A DNA stretch of 64,000 nucleotides, taken from NCBI GenBank assembly GCA_015478945.1, contig JABUQX010078499.1, positions 1-64,000 on the forward strand, given 5' to 3'. The notes beneath the pieces are model-generated. The model saw only the letters and a list, made by a program, of their open reading frames with translations, made no database searches and was not told the origin of the DNA. Below are positions 1 to 15,643 of the stretch, piece by piece. Position 1 is the first letter of the stretch. Each line of letters opens with the position of its first letter. This DNA comes from Trachelipus rathkii. Lineage: Eukaryota > Arthropoda > Malacostraca > Isopoda > Trachelipodidae. The position numbers and the translations under genes are program-made.

Positions 1-1510
1 AAGAATTAACAAAATTTAGAACTCTTAAAAGCCACGATTTTTCCTAAATTTCAACATTTTGAAATTGATTTGGAAATCTTAAAATTGATTTTTAACGGGG
101 GATTTTTCAGCATTTGAAAAAAAAATTGTGTTTCATTGAAATGCCAATTTAAAAAACCAGAAAAGCGAATTTTATTAATAGTTTTTAGGTGTCTTAAATG
201 ACGTTTTTTAATGAAAATTTCAATATTTGTTTTTATATTACGACAATATTTCGATTAGTTGTGAAAACCTGTTTAGTAAAAAAATTTAACATCTTACAAA
301 TTACGCTTTTTCTTACAATTTTCACATAACAAATTTAGAACTCTTAAAAGTAACATTTTTCCTAAATTTGTCAAACAGTTGAAGATTTATTTGTTAAATC
401 TTAAATTGGAGTTTTTTAACGGGTATTTTCAGCATTTAGAAAAAAAGAATGTGTTTCATTGCAATGCACTTTCAATCCAACAGAAAAGAGAATTTATTAA
501 TTGTTTTAGGTGTTGTAAAAAAAGACACTTTTTTTAATGAAATTTCAATATGTTTTTATAACCCAAATATTTCATTCTTTAGCTGTGAAAACCTGTTTTA
601 ATTTAAAAAAATTTTAACTTTCTTAAAATACCGCTTTTGCTTAAATTGTCACATTACAAATTTAGAAACTTTTTCCAGTCCGACTTTGACATTCCATTCT
701 CGACCCGGCCGAACTCATTTGGTGACCCATAAAATTGAGTTTTTTACCGCTCATTTTCTCAGCATTTGAAATAATTAATGTGTTTTCCATTGAAATGCAT
801 TTCAACAAAGCAGAAAAAGCGAATTTATTAATGTTTTAGGTGTCTTTAAATTGACGTTTTTTAATGAGAATTTCAATATTTGTTTTTATATAGTTAAATA
901 TTTTTTTTATTTGTGAAAACCTTTTTTAGTAAAAAAATTTTAACATCTAAAAATTACGCCTTTTCAGTTTAATATTGTTCACATTACAAATTTAAAACCT
1001 TAAAAGTACGATTTTTCCTAAATTTCAAACATTTGAAATTTATTTGGGAAATCTTAAAATTGACGTTTTTAACGGTATTTTCAGGCATTTGAAAAAATAA
1101 TGCTGTTTCATTGAAATGCTATTTTCAAAAAGCAGAAAAGTTGATTTATTAATAGTTTTAAGGTGTCTTAAATTTCCGTTTTTTAATGAAATTTCCAATA
1201 TTTGTTTTTTATATATGCAAAGTGTTTTCATCTAGTTGGGAAAAAACCTTTGTTTTAATAAAAAATGTTTAACTTCTAAAATACGCTTTTTCCTAAAATT
1301 TTCTACATTACAATTGAGAGACTCATTAAAAGTTCGATTCTTTGCCTAAATCTTCAACATTTGAAATTTTATTTGGTTAATTCTTAAAATTGAGGTTGTT
1401 GTAACGGTATTTTCAGCATTTGAAAAAATTACTTGTTCCATTGAAATGCAATTCAAAAAGCAGAAAAAGAGAATTTATTAATTGTTTTTAGGTGTCTTAA
1501 AATTGACGTC
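1..1510. repeat. Satellite DNA, monomer about 320-330 bp, about 4.6 copies
   Basis: The same AT-rich block recurs head to tail. The phrase TTTAGAACTCTTAAAAG or a variant occurs near 14, 334, 661, 991 and 1311, giving spacings of 320-330 bp. Other anchors repeat in step: 'GTGTTTCATTGAAATGC', 'AGGTGTCTTAAA' and 'GTGAAAACCTGTTT'. The array starts before the window and ends abruptly near 1510, where the match stops inside 'AAATTGACGT'. Copies differ by many 1-3 bp indels. The 63-aa open frame on the - strand inside it is a by-product of the repeat. Confidence 0.9.
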
Positions 1511-4500
1511 CTTAGCTTATATATGGAATGATATTTAGGAAAATAGTATTTTTTTTAGAAGTGAATATGAAAATTTTTTTATGCTGCATGTGAGATAACC
1601 TAACTCATTTATAGAAGCGTATTCCGTTTATACACTGAGAACACTTTTAATATTAAGCAATCTCGAGGAAAGCGCGAGATTTTCATCATAATTGATCTTA
1701 TATCTTCTTTATTAAAATATATTAAATATAACAAACACTATTCTCCTAAAGGAGCACTGATTTTCATGTTCGGTTTGAATATCTTGCTACTTACATTTAA
1801 TATTATCAAGATGCATATTATATGGGAATATTATAATAGGCTTCAATATCCCACTACAGAATTAATGATTTGTTTACACTATCATACTTCGTGCTGACAT
1901 ACAATCTCTAGAGCAGATATTATTGTGGTAATCCCTGTATAAAAGGGGTCGGTGTGTTCAACCAAAGTCTGAGTAGAAATTGAGGGTTCTAGTATAACCG
2001 TAATTCCTCATACGCAAAATTTAGGACAACTCCCACAGAAATGGATTAAATATATGTATTGTTTCATTGATATATAATGCAAGTTCTCACCAAAAAAATG
2101 CAAAGTATAAAGCGATATTTCTACATTAATTAAAAGTTATTTTAGGGTGTAGCTCTATAAATCAACAGTGAGGCACGTCAAGATCTGGTTTAGGTAGCAT
2201 ATCTAGCATCAAGGATATTTGCACCACTAGTGTTGTATGGAAGAATGGGTTGTCAATACTGTTGCCTTATTCTCAAAAACTCTATCTGTTACATTCATTA
2301 GTGCGTATCAGTTTAGTATGAGTGCAAGAAAGCGCGTGTCTGAATTTAATAAATATAGAATAGTTTCTCCAACGTGTGTCCCTTAAGAATGGTGACCACG
2401 TGGCATGTTTGATGTGCGTTGGCTCAAAATGTGGATATCCCACAATGAGTGAGTACAGAGGATTAGAGAACCACATGGCGATATGTCAAAGTACTTTATC
2501 ATATCCAGAAGGCGTTTGTACAGTTTCACAAATAGGTGTATGAAGAATTACGTATGTGGTTGTCAGAGTTCACGTTGAATATATATGTTGTAGCTGGGCT
2601 AATCTTTTAACACGCTTTTTTTGGCTTATTGTGTCGAGACATGTTTGAATTTATATGTAAAATGTGTTTCGATGTGATTACGCAATATATGGTGTCCTAG
2701 TTCGTTACATGAAAAACGCCTAGGCTGAACACCAAGTTGAATTTCACATGAGATTAAAAGTGAGTCTCTTTCTAGCACGCTGGCTCATCTGCAACAAATA
2801 TGCGACACAAGTCTCTTCTTTTTTACACTCCGCATACATCTCCCGAATTATTTGTTTTTGTTAGTTTATTTGAGAGCGGATTAGTAGTTATTTCTTCCAA
2901 TGTCTAGTGTGAAGAAAGCCAACATCTCGCTCCTCTCTATTATGTAGCAAAAATTTGAATCATGAGAACATCTAAAATTTTGACTGCTGGTCTCATCATA
3001 TAGTTTATATATATCTGGCGACATTACAAACGAGATCCTATATAGTGCATAACTCACTTTTTCAAAACATCGATACGCCAAGATAATATTACGCTTTTAG
3101 ATCTAAGAGCTTAATGCCATTCTAGAAATATTCACTTGTGGGCGACAATCCTCCAATCATCTTCCTCCAATGTAACATTAAGTGCCTGTCTAGGTTTTTT
3201 TATATAACCGGCCATCCTGGTCTTTCACTTTTCCTCCTCCTCAAATGCAGGTTTCTTGCCAACCAAAATTAGAATAGTCTCTATATCTACCTATGCTAAA
3301 TGCATTTCAAAAATGGCAACGAGAACAATGGAGACATTGTCAAGTTTTTTGTTAATTGTTCTCACTCTAGGCTGTGTGGGTCCTATTTTGGAAATTTTTT
3401 AATGAATATGCTATACATATATTCAATTCAATGGTAGTAGAATTCCTTAAAGTTTGGTCACATTTTTCGACATTAACGTATTGATTGGAATGCTGTTTGA
3501 AGTTATCTGCATACTTCTATGAGAAATTAACCACATTTTATTCCATGCCAAGATTTTACTAGCAGATAATTTATGGCCAATTTTCTATCCGACTTAAATG
3601 TTAATATTGAATTTGTAGTGTAAAATTCATGCTCTCTTCTGGCAGCGCCTTTAGCAAAATACGGAACTGATTTGTTGAGTCTCAAAATCTCGATCATTTA
3701 ATCTACAACTTTTTCATCATAGATCATTCCAACACCTCTTAAGAGATGTTTACTGGCAACAATACCTCATTGCGGAAAAGCAAGGTAAGTCATTGTTTGC
3801 TGTGAAAGATCAGGATACGTCTCCACATGCATCCTCCACCATACAAGAGGGTCCTAGTCAGGGCAAATGTTCATCTTTTTGACGTACTGGCTGATGATTT
3901 TTGAAGCCTCCTCAGATAGTTCATCATCTTCATCACTGATAATATGTAAAATTTCAATCAGGACTTTTGTGACAGTGGTCTTGTGGATGATATTGAAATA
4001 ACGTTTGTTGTTCTTGAACTATTTCAGAAGTAGTTTTGAATTTCTTCACATTTTCGACCGACGCTGACTTTAATCCTCTCCATAAAAAACTGAGAAGTGA
4101 AGAATTTATTTGTTTTGCTTAGGGTCCAAAAACGTAGATTGGGAATACAAGTCGTTGCTCTCTCCGAAAGCAAACCTTTTGTTAATTTCTCTCAATATCA
4201 TTGCTCTCATCATTTTCATTCCTTGGCTGTCATTGACTGAGGATATTAATATTCTCTTCACAGTGCTTACGAGAGGCATGACGTACGCTATTGATGACGA
4301 GTTTTTGATGATTATTATGGTGATATCTTCAAATGGTTAGAGTACATTGATACAGTTGTTTAAAATATAATTGTCAAGGGATGTTAAAACATTTATTTTA
4401 TCATTAGAGAGGGCCCACCAGTAGTCAGATACACTAGGTTGTTGCATCCTTATCATCATTTACATAATGCTGTTTCAGAGGGTGGTAACGTCAGGTATTA

Positions 4501-5290
4501 CTGAAAATTGTGGAACAATAATTATGGCTTGTATTTTTTTTAATTCTTCTTGAACCATGATCTAATAATTAAAGTGTGCCGCAGTTAACTTACATTTTGA
4601 GAGAACTTCGCTAACCGTTGTTTAAGGTGTCACGCCATTTCTAGAAAGAAACAGGGATTTCTTTATATTGGCACCAACATCTCTCACGACACAGTGAACA
4701 GCTTCTGGAGATAGGTTCCATTTCGTTAACATACCAACAAATACGTCCCTGAGATATATTCACCCGAGTGACGTTCAGTGCGTGGTTCAGCGCACAGCAC
4801 AAAATTTTGAGGATTAAAATCCTTGTGTACGGCATGACTAGTCGGAAAAAACAAAGAAACCGGTGATTGATGTAGCAAACGGACTTGGATGATTTTTTTG
4901 ACAGTTTTTTTATTAATTCTGAAACTTTAGTTTTAACGGTCATACATTTTTTCACATACAATATCTCTATTATTTTATCTGTCATACTGGGTAGAGAGGT
5001 ACCACTATTTGAACTTACAATACTGACCTAAATGTATCCAGAACGATACTTTTCTAACAATCTTAAATTATATATATAGTATATAATATATATAATATCC
5101 ACAATTCCTTATTATCTTTCACTACTTTCAAACTCCGTTTATTTGGGTATCATGTCAGCCTATTAAACTAAATCTATAATTTGAATCTATTTACTCTAAC
5201 TGTGGTGGATTTACTATAAGCATCTATTGTCTTTATTTCGTACATCACACACTACAACTATTGTTTATATATATTAACTCACTTACACCT
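1511..5290. other. Unique AT-rich DNA, no gene recognised
   Basis: This stretch of ordinary complexity holds only short open frames, the longest 114 codons at 4641-4985 on the - strand. That frame is Cys-rich near its end (CSLCRERCWC) but has no family signature I recognise. No splice-supported gene, RNA or repeat could be defined. It may hold old, unrecognisable transposon sequence. Confidence 0.5.
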
Positions 5291-5453
5291 ACACATCACC
5301 ACCCACACACACACATATTAATATATATATATATATATATTATAATATATATATATTTAAATTAATATATATAATATTATTATTATAATATATATATATA
5401 TTAATATATATATATAAATTATATATATTATAATAATTTATAATTATTTATAA

Positions 5454-5486
<33 letters not shown>

Positions 5487-5973
5487 ACATATATATTAAT
5501 ATATATATATGTATGTTGAAAATTGTGTTATTTGGAATATGCAAAATGTGGTATTGCAAGTAGCGTAGAAAGTTGAATGCCGGAGCTAAAAGAATTAATA
5601 TAAATTGAAACCAATGGGAGACCTTTTCTATGTCAGATATATTATTTTAAAAATCTTTTATTACTTGTTAAATTAATTCTTTCTTATTATATATATATAT
5701 ATATTATATAATATATAGTATATATACTGATTATATATAATATTATAATTATAATATATATAATATTATTATATATATTATTAATAATAATTTAATTTCT
5801 TCATTCTTCCCATGAACAATCGTAGGAGAAACATAAAATTACATTCTGCGATTGCCACCACTCTGCATTCCATGCGGGATCAACGGTGTTTAGACATAAC
5901 AATATACAATATAAATTATATTAATATATAGTATATATATTATTATAATATAAATATATATTATATATAGGTA

Positions 5974-6012
<39 letters not shown>

Positions 6013-6050
6013 TATAAAACTATATTTATTTTTTAAATATATTTTATATA

Positions 6051-6092
<42 letters not shown>

Positions 6093-6160
6093 AGAAGAAC
6101 AGTTTTAATATATATAATTATATGTATATATATATATATATATTATATATATTAAAATCG
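5291..6160. repeat. (AT)n microsatellite tracts
   Basis: Long runs of TA dinucleotides with TAA/ATT interruptions lie at about 5310-5510, 5680-5790 and 5930-6150. They are separated by short unique pieces (5515-5680, 5800-5910). Confidence 0.9.
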
Positions 6161-7570
6161 GTATTCATATTTACGGTATTAAAATATATATTTTAAGTTA
6201 AATTTTTGGTTCCATAACCTAGATTTTGTTCTAAACATTAAGTTCAAAATTGATTAATTTTAACCTTATTCTATATTGTGTCCTAAAACATCTATAATTA
6301 ATTTATTTAATAATTTATTAAGTAATATCATTAAATTATTATTATTATTATTTATATTATAAATTATTATTATTATTTATTATTATTATTATTAATTATT
6401 ATTTAATTATTATTATATTATTATTATTATTTATTGGAACGAAAACCTCTCATTCTTAGAGTCCATTTCATTCAATGTAATTTAAATTAACAATTATTTT
6501 ATTTGTTTTAATGAGTAAATATGATAAATTTTTTTGAATAAGTGATTTGAATTAAAAAAAATATTAAAATTATTATTATTTAATTATTATTATTATATAT
6601 TTATTTAATTATTATTATCAATTATTATTTAATTAATTACAATAATTAATATTAATTTTGATATTATATTTATTATTAACAATTTATTATTTAAAACAAT
6701 TTTAGAAAAATTGATATATTTATTTCCCCTTTTAATATCTCCTATGAATATTTATTTGCTGCTTTCATTTATAAAAAAAATAAAAAAATAAAACTGTAGA
6801 GTAAAAGCCTATTTAATTTTAAACTCCCAGTCAACCATTGCTTTTTTAAAAAATGCCGATAAAATAGTAGAGTTTTTTATATAGATTATTTTTAAAAACA
6901 TTTCAATTGTCCCATTAAAATGCGAGAAGGTTTTTAAAAAAGGTACTAAGAATGAATTTATTTGGTACCTCTTACGAACAATTTTAGATTAAATTAATTT
7001 CATCCGGGATATGCAGAAATTAATATTATCTCTACCAATAAGACTTATGTATTATATTATTGATTATTTATTATTAATTATTATATGTATTATTATTATG
7101 TGATTATTATATTTTGATTATTATTATTTAATTATTATTTATATGAATATATATTAATTTATTTATATAAATTATTATTATTTCAGTTAAATTATATTAT
7201 TATGTATTATTATGTATTTAATATTATTATACTATTATATTATATTATATTATATTATTATTATTATTATTAATTTTATATTATTATTATTATTATTATG
7301 ATTTATTATTATTATTATTTTAATTATATTATTATTATTATTTAATATTACATTATTACTATAGTTAAATTATGATTATTTATATTTATAAAATATATTA
7401 TCTATTATTAATTATTTATTATATGATTATTATTATTGATTAATTATTTATTATTAATTCATTATATTTTATTTTTATTATTTATTTAATTAATTATTAT
7501 ATTATTATTCAATTATTATTATTGATTAATGTATTAATTTTTATCTTAACTACACCTACGATATTTAAGA
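6161..7570. repeat. Degenerate (ATT)n / (AATT)n low-complexity DNA
   Basis: The stretch is composed almost entirely of A and T, with TTATTATT and TTAATTATT runs, especially 6320-6440 and 7040-7530. No gene is visible. Confidence 0.85.
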
Positions 7571-8640
7571 TAATTGATTTATTAATAATAATAATAACAT
7601 TTAGGGCTAGTACTAAGACATTGGGAAGGAATGAAAAATAGTATGCGGTATAGTTAGTAGTATCGAGGCCTTAGTAGTAGTAGTAGTTTTCAGGTATATG
7701 TAACATGTAAGTTCAGTAATAATAATAGTAGTAGTACTTATTATTATTATTGTTATAACCAAAATGCCGAATGATGTTGTTGCCCTCGATGTATTATTAT
7801 TTAATTTTATTATTAGTCCGATTTCTACCTTCGTGGATTATGCTAGGCGGTACCACATATAATTATTTTGTACCCAAGTTAAACATAAACAAAGAAATAC
7901 ACACGTATATTTGATTTTTAATTTCCCGACTTAAGCTTTCTCAGAGAGAAACTGTATGAATATAACTTAAAGACTCTGTATTATGTAAACTCTGTGACAG
8001 GTCTCTTCTCGAATATAATGGGTAAGTAATGGACCTCTCAAGAGGTTACTATCAAATTTTATCGAAAAGAAAGCAGATTATGTAGAGAGATTCAAACACT
8101 TTAATAAAAACAGGAGGGACTGTTGCTTTAATACAGAATCGAAGGACAGACTGTGTTATTATAAAAACCTGCATACGGCGACAACAGGGAAGTGCATGTA
8201 AAAACTATAAAGTTAAATGCTATTTTGTGATTATATATTATAATTATTTTCACTAAACCGGTTCATTAAAGAGGCTGGGCAAAATCTAAACATAAATTAC
8301 CAAAAATAATAAAGGAAGTGTGAGATAAATTTATTTTATTAATTTTTATTGTCAAAAGTATTATAAAATAATAATTCTCGAAAACACATCTTAGATAATT
8401 TAATCTTTTCTCGTTTACATTAAAGGAAATTTCCTAAAATAACAAGAAAAATATATCTATAATTATTATAACATTTATTATGTATTCCAATATGCTTTAA
8501 TCATATTACTGTTTAATGCCTGAGATCTAATATTAAAATACAAAGCGCTCAATACTTTGATCATCATATAATTTCTGATAATAGCTCATAATTATAAGGT
8601 ACCAAAATCTTATTAGTACAATATTATGTTACCAGATATC
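7571..8640. other. AT-rich DNA, nothing recognised
   Basis: It contains short (GTA)n and (AAT)n stretches near 7660-7760 and otherwise unremarkable sequence. There is no open frame of useful length. Confidence 0.5.
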
Positions 8641-9760
8641 CTATATATATATAATAGGTGACCTTTAGTATATTATATTAGATACATTTTTCCATAATAT
8701 TTATACTAGTAAAAATAGATTTTATTCATATTTTAAAGTATGATTAACTAGTAGTGATATTATATTAATGATACTAATATATATACATATAATGTATGTA
8801 TGAGTATATGATATACTATATATATGGGTAATATAAATATATATATATAAATAATGGAGTGAATAGATAGTAATGATTATAGTTGATAATACAAAATATT
8901 TATATTATAGCACTATATATTACTAATAATCACTACTATTTATTATTATACATGTTATTGATACAATATATTATATATATATAATAATATATTAAATAAT
9001 ATATAATACTATAATAAAATATACTATACTATAATATATATATATAGATTCAATATATATAAATTTAATGTACTATTCACTAGATAAGTCTAGTTATAAA
9101 TAGTATAATTATTTTATTCATTACTTATATGCATATTAAATTAGTAATATAGCATATATCCTTATACTATATATATATATTCATTATGTATTTTACATAC
9201 CTAAATATTATATATTCAAGATATTATTAATATAACTTTCTGATGATTCAAGAAGGTTTTTTTATAGTCATAAAATGACTTTAAAATATAATACTTTATA
9301 TACAATAGATAATTAGCTAATAGGTATACTATTTGTAATAATTGATCAAAAGTATATATCAATTATATATATAATAAATAATCATTAAATTATACAATAA
9401 TGAACGTTTTCATTAACATATACGTATACTGGTAAATATATATATAATATATAACATAGTATGTGCTTTTATAATCGTTATCATGTGGTCTTACAATATG
9501 GCAGTAATTGATTTGTAATAAATAATATATAATATATATATAAAAACAAAATATAATAATATTCCCATTATTATATATATACTATATAAAGTATAATATA
9601 TATATAATGCTATCAATTAATATCATATGAGTACTATGTCTATTTGTGTTTGCTATATAGATAATTATAATTGCAATCAGAAAATGTTAGACTGATTTTC
9701 AGTGGACAAATCCAATCACAAAATATTATTATATATATATATAATATATTAAAAGTAGCA
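8641..9760. repeat. (AT)n-rich low-complexity DNA
   Basis: Interrupted TA dinucleotide tracts dominate, broken by short unique segments. No gene is visible. Confidence 0.8.
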
Positions 9761-11480
9761 ATATTTTCTACGCTAATGGCACACAAACTAACCTTTGAAA
9801 AATTTAATAACTTTATTATCGTATATGATTGAGATAACATATTACACAATAACCCCATTTTGACAACCTTACCATAATACCTTCACATCGGCTAACATGT
9901 GCACAACATTTAAAGAGAAGCCTCAGTACCACTGCTTCCGAAAACCACGTCAGAGTAAGTCGATACTTTTTGTTATCATCTTCAATGCAAATGCGGTCGT
10001 TGCACTTTGGAATGTCTATCTGCAAGTCGATTGAAATCGCCACCCTTTTAACAGGATTCTTCATGCGAGGCCGCAAATAGATAGAATATCAGATATGGCA
10101 ACATTTACCAAAATCTGTGAAGGAACTGAAGGAGGCATTAGAGAAAAGACAAACAGTCTGTAACGTGGCTGTTTGTCATATTTTATATACAGTAAGAGCG
10201 CAATTAGAAGGAAGGCAGAGAAACACGGAAGCTTCCCAGTGGGTATTGTCATAGTCGCATAGCTTCAAGATATATTATTCGCTTCATAAATGCTCAGAAA
10301 CTGTTCTTAGGGTAGGACTTCGCGTGCTATCGGAAAAGGCGGCGGGAGATATCTAATCTGTACAGTAGTGCTCTTGTAACTGTTACGACCCTAAGGTTAA
10401 TGAACTAAGAAAATGTGCACGAGAGACAATATAAGATGTCTAAAGAAACACTTTCCAGCATAGAGAGACTCCATTCTTGTAAACGCGTGAGTCTGCTTCA
10501 GAGACCTTTTAATATGTTGCACGTGGTGAGAAAATCTTCTCGGAGTTTCCACTCGCGACGTGAGTAGGTACCTTGGAAGCCTTCGAGTTCGAGGTCGCAC
10601 AGTAACTACCTACGTCTCATCTCTCCATTTTACCTTCTTAGATCTGCGTATTCAACTAGTCTCAAACAAACCTCTTGAATTCATGCTATCCACCATGAGC
10701 ACATGAGTCTCTCTGACACTTAGACAATAGATCTATTCACCTGTTGAGGCAGATCTTTAGGCAAAGTGCGTTGACATCAACACTTATGGGTACATCTGTT
10801 CTAATGGATCGTCAGGTGTCAGAGATATGATCATGAGGAAAAAATCAACAGACAATACTGTCGACAACTATCATCAGAAGATGATATTTTAGGCCTTCCC
10901 CGAGTCAAGTTCTGGATTACCTCCCACTACTCGTTTAGCAATGGTGTCATCACTTACGTGCGACTGTTGAACGGTCTGTCGACACGCTCATCGAGCTTCC
11001 ATGGACTGGTATAACTATACAACTCGTAAATCTCGGATTTCGCGGATAATGATTTCCATCACCATACCCTTCTTTATCCAAATTGAATGTTCTGTAAACG
11101 TTTTCCGGAATAATTGTTATAACACAGAATTAATGTTTGCTCCTCTCTACGTAGCAGGGGAAAAGTAGGGGTGACCAGTTCTTCGTATGAAAACACGGTT
11201 CCTTCTACGACAGCACACCAATCTATAGTTGCTCCACGCAACAGCAACCTGAATGCGTTAATATACCAGCGGAACAATAACTTAGTATAGCTTGCGTTTT
11301 AGACTTATTTACAACATTTATATACTCTGAGAGCATACGACATTACAATCGTACGCCGCTCATTAACATTGTACACAAGAATAATGAAACGTAAACCACC
11401 TAGTGCTTGAGCCACGCGTTGTATTACCACATAACAGAAAGGTTCGGTCTCTAATTTTTTTTCATTATCTCAACCTCTAC
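9761..11480. other. Unique DNA of moderate GC, no gene recognised
   Basis: Base composition is more balanced than in the neighbours. Several short open frames occur on the - strand (9816-10076, 10061-10252, 10397-10600, 11074-11277). None shows a family motif, they do not join through clear splice sites, and they may be chance or remains of an old element. Confidence 0.4.
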
Positions 11481-12268
11481 CTTATTATTATGATATTATT
11501 ATATTATTATAAGTTGAATACATATATATATATAAAATAAGTAAAAGTAGCTTACAATATACTATATAGAATTTATACATAATAAGATAATATATATAAT
11601 AAAGAATATATATATTAAATATAATTAAGTATATATATATATATGTTTATAAGAGCCTTAATACTTTATAATCACCATAGTATGAGAACAATATATTAGA
11701 TATATATTCCCTATCATTATCAATTAGTGATTGAGTAAATTCAAGAGTTGTAAACAAACTACAAATTGCAATGTTTTATATTTTATTCGACCGTATTTCA
11801 ATTTATTAATCAGACTTTTTATAGCACATTTGCTTGCTGCGCGCGGCGTAGTGTAGATTAGGTGTAGGGTTAGTGTGTGAATTTCATATGTAATATATCT
11901 TTTATTGCAGCGAAAAAATAAAGAGCTCACTAGCCTAATAATCTATTGCATTACGGCATATATGACATATATATATATATAAAAAATAACTCTTTATCAG
12001 CTCTACATTATACCGATCATTATCAGATGTATACGATATATATATATATATATAGTATGTAAAACGAAAGATATTAATTAATATATATATAATATATTAT
12101 ATATATTAAGAAACAGTATATATAGTTAATGATGATATATAATAAATATATAAATATATATATATAATAATAATATATTTATTAGAAATGACTATAATAA
12201 ATACAATAAATAATATATATAAAATATATAAATATTATAGTATGTAAATATAAATATACTATATTATT

Positions 12269-12305
<37 letters not shown>

Positions 12306-12452
12306 ATATTATACTAATACATACTAATACTATATGTATATATATAATAATGGTATATTTATTATAAAATATATATATATTAGAATAATATATACATATT
12401 TATATAATATAAATTATTATATATATATTACTGTATATATATATAATATTAA

Positions 12453-12521
<69 letters not shown>

Positions 12522-12700
12522 ATATATAATATAAATTATTATATATATATATAATATATATATATAATTATATATATATATATCATTTTAATATATATAC
12601 TATAATACTACTTAAAGAGCTTATTCAATAAATATGGAGATCAGTTTATATATATATCTATTTATAATAAACTATATTAACTAGTATAAATAACTTATTT
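11481..12700. repeat. (AT)n microsatellite tracts
   Basis: TA dinucleotide runs with interruptions, densest at 12060-12600. A short unique island lies at 11720-11940. The 61-aa Ile/Tyr frame at 12334-12519 is translated microsatellite. Confidence 0.9.
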
Positions 12701-13300
12701 CATAATGTTTTTGTCAATGTTGTAACGGCTTTCAAGCAGCATTACAACTCCGGACAAATCCACTTCATGTGGACTAGATATACTAAGAATTTCTGCGCCT
12801 GCGGAGGAGTGGGGGTACGTGTTGTGCACAGAGTGTACCACACTATACCCACCCCCCCTCAGACCCTAGAGAGGGAGTTAGCTAAGCCAATAAAGGAAAT
12901 GCCAGGAGCTTAGGGCTGGGTAACTTTCTCCATAATGGGTATTATTATTACTTTTTTAATGGCATATAACTTTTAAACTATCGTCCTCACCCTACCCACT
13001 TTACTTATCGGTTAAAACATGAGCACACTCAAATCTGGCTTTACTGTCCTCATGGACTTGACTCCTCAGTGTTTTAGGAAACTACTACTCCTCACAATTT
13101 CGGGGAAGATATTGATGTCGAGAGCAAGTGCTCCGATGGACCCCCTAAATCACATTAACATGACCCGTAACTACTCGGTGCCTAAAATACTATTATGTTG
13201 CAATTACTTTTACATAAACCATCATCAGTGTGTCTAGTTGCCTTGGGATGCAATGGTACAATCTGTGCAGATGTCTTAGCTCACCATTTGTTGCCTGAAT
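12701..13300. other. Unique segment just upstream of LINE remnant
   Basis: This stretch of balanced composition has a 72-codon open frame at 13019-13237 on the + strand. It directly precedes the G-poor LINE region and could be its 5' part (ORF1 or UTR), but I see no ORF1 signature such as zinc knuckles or RRM motifs. Confidence 0.35.
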
Positions 13301-15643
13301 CACTACACCAGCCCAGAATTACAATATGGGCTATCACGTTGATAACAAAGCACTTGTAGCACTCGCATACACACTTTTAACCCCAACCAAACCCCCTTGT
13401 TTTTCACCGAAGAAACCATAAGATGACTTTACCCAAATCACAGACCAAATCATATTAGGGATATACTCATATATACAATTCAATATATTAATGGCTTTAA
13501 CCAACAATCCATAGAATTAACCATTATCCTGAAAACAAACAATATCTCAAATTAGCTATCTACAAGAAGCCCTCCCTCGCCCAAAAACACCCCTCTCCCT
13601 CTACATTCACTATTGTTACATGCCATATTTACCCCTTCCAACCTACCTCACCACTCCCTTTTTAAACCCACTGATCCACAACAGCATTAACATACATAAT
13701 ACCAACTACTACTATTATCCACACCACTTACCCGCCCCATGATAAAGTCCAATCTTGTTTCCATACTCCTGAACAAGACCACTATCAAACTATATCTTCT
13801 AATCCTTTTATATTCGCCACCCGAACACCCAAACTCCAGCCTCCCAAACAACTCACCCTCCCTCCATCAACAATAGCTACCATACCCAAAATTATTCACA
13901 TCTTGGTAAGGCGACTTAATGCCCACTGACACACCGCCGGATAACGATATAAGAACTACCCATCTACTGGATTCCACCCGGGCAACCATATTCCTAATGA
14001 AGTTGGCATATCCCTGATATCAACTTAAAAAAAAACTCCCCACCTAGAATCCCCCCAAGCCAACATATCCCACTCAACCTATATCACCAGATGCCTATCA
14101 TTTTTGTGTTCCCCCTCCCTACATCCAGACTAACCTAGAACACAACCACCTGAGACCTCAATCCAGATCATCTCCTACTATCCTCTATATAATCTCTGAA
14201 CCTCCCCCCACCAAATACACTCCAAAAAAAAGATCACGATACCTAACATTTATCTAAACTACAAAAAGGCTTATAACTGGAAAAAGAAATTTACTAACCA
14301 TATTGAATCCCATATAAACCTCTACACCAATACAATGACATTAACAACATTTAAACACCTATCCATTACACATCAACAACACATCTCAAATCAGACCAAT
14401 CTCTACTCATAAATACCTAAGGGTCAAACAGAAAATCCTACAATAATCCTAAACTATCCCCGATCATCACTTATTAAACAAAGAAACTCCCTTCACCGAA
14501 TAACATCAGATCAATTAACAACCACATTAACACCACTAACCAAATAACAACTATAAACACATTCTCAGAATCTACTAATCTCATAACCCTATGACATATA
14601 TTAACAATGTTTACTCACTAGAATACCTATCAAGTACAACATTCTACGTATAAGACATAAGAAACCTCCATGCAGGTTATCAAAAAACTAAAACAACTCA
14701 CAAAACAACCCTCATCCATCACACGATATACCCCCATTACCTTATTGCCGATCATCCCTCTACCTTCTCAAAACAACAAGCAACTATCGCTCGCGCTCGT
14801 AACGAGCAAAGAGGCACATTTATCGGCTAAATAACATTCCTCACGTAACCATACTATCTTCTGATTTAATTTAAGGTCTAACAAAAAACACTCAAAAAAC
14901 TTCCATCAGATTCCTACATAAAGGAGGGCTCACCCTCATCTCCCTTACACAACACAACAAGTTATATCAGAGACAAATCTTAAACCCTAAAAAATTCACC
15001 AGCAACTAGGGACCAGGAGCGTATCAATCTCATAAACTTCTCAACCTGAAAATAAAAAAACCATCCCTATAAAGGTAAGAAAAGCTAAATTCTCCCTCAA
15101 TTACAGAAATCTTAAACAAATCCTGGAAACTCAATTATATTACCCCAATCTGGAAACAAGCATTCAATATCCCAAAATTGAAACCCAAAAAAAGACCCCA
15201 ATTCCCCATACCTCCTAATCGCCTACAAACTCTATCTTCTTTCTATCCACTCATTCAAGCAATAACTGCTGGAGAAAATCTAAATATTAAAAAAATTATA
15301 CTCCACCAGTTCTATATATCTACCAGAATTCCAAATGATTTAAAGGCAATCATTCAACAACAACAGCCCTCACCTCCTCACACTAACACATAATTAATGG
15401 CTTCAATACCAATCCCCATCACATTCAGATCCATAACTTACGCATCGATCATTAACAATAAGCCCTATTGACTATACAGTTCACCAACATACATACCTTA
15501 TACAATAAAATATTCTTACAATCCCCTCTATATACCTAGAAACAATGATAAAAATGGCTATTTCAATTTCCTTACCTAACAGATTATGACCATAGTCATC
15601 ATAAAAATAACCCTCTATCACCTGCTATATTTAAATAACTAAC

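Noticed and set aside
4641..4985. 114-codon - strand frame as a real gene
   Set aside because: No family motif, no supporting exons and no conservation evidence. It was kept only as a remark in the regional entry.
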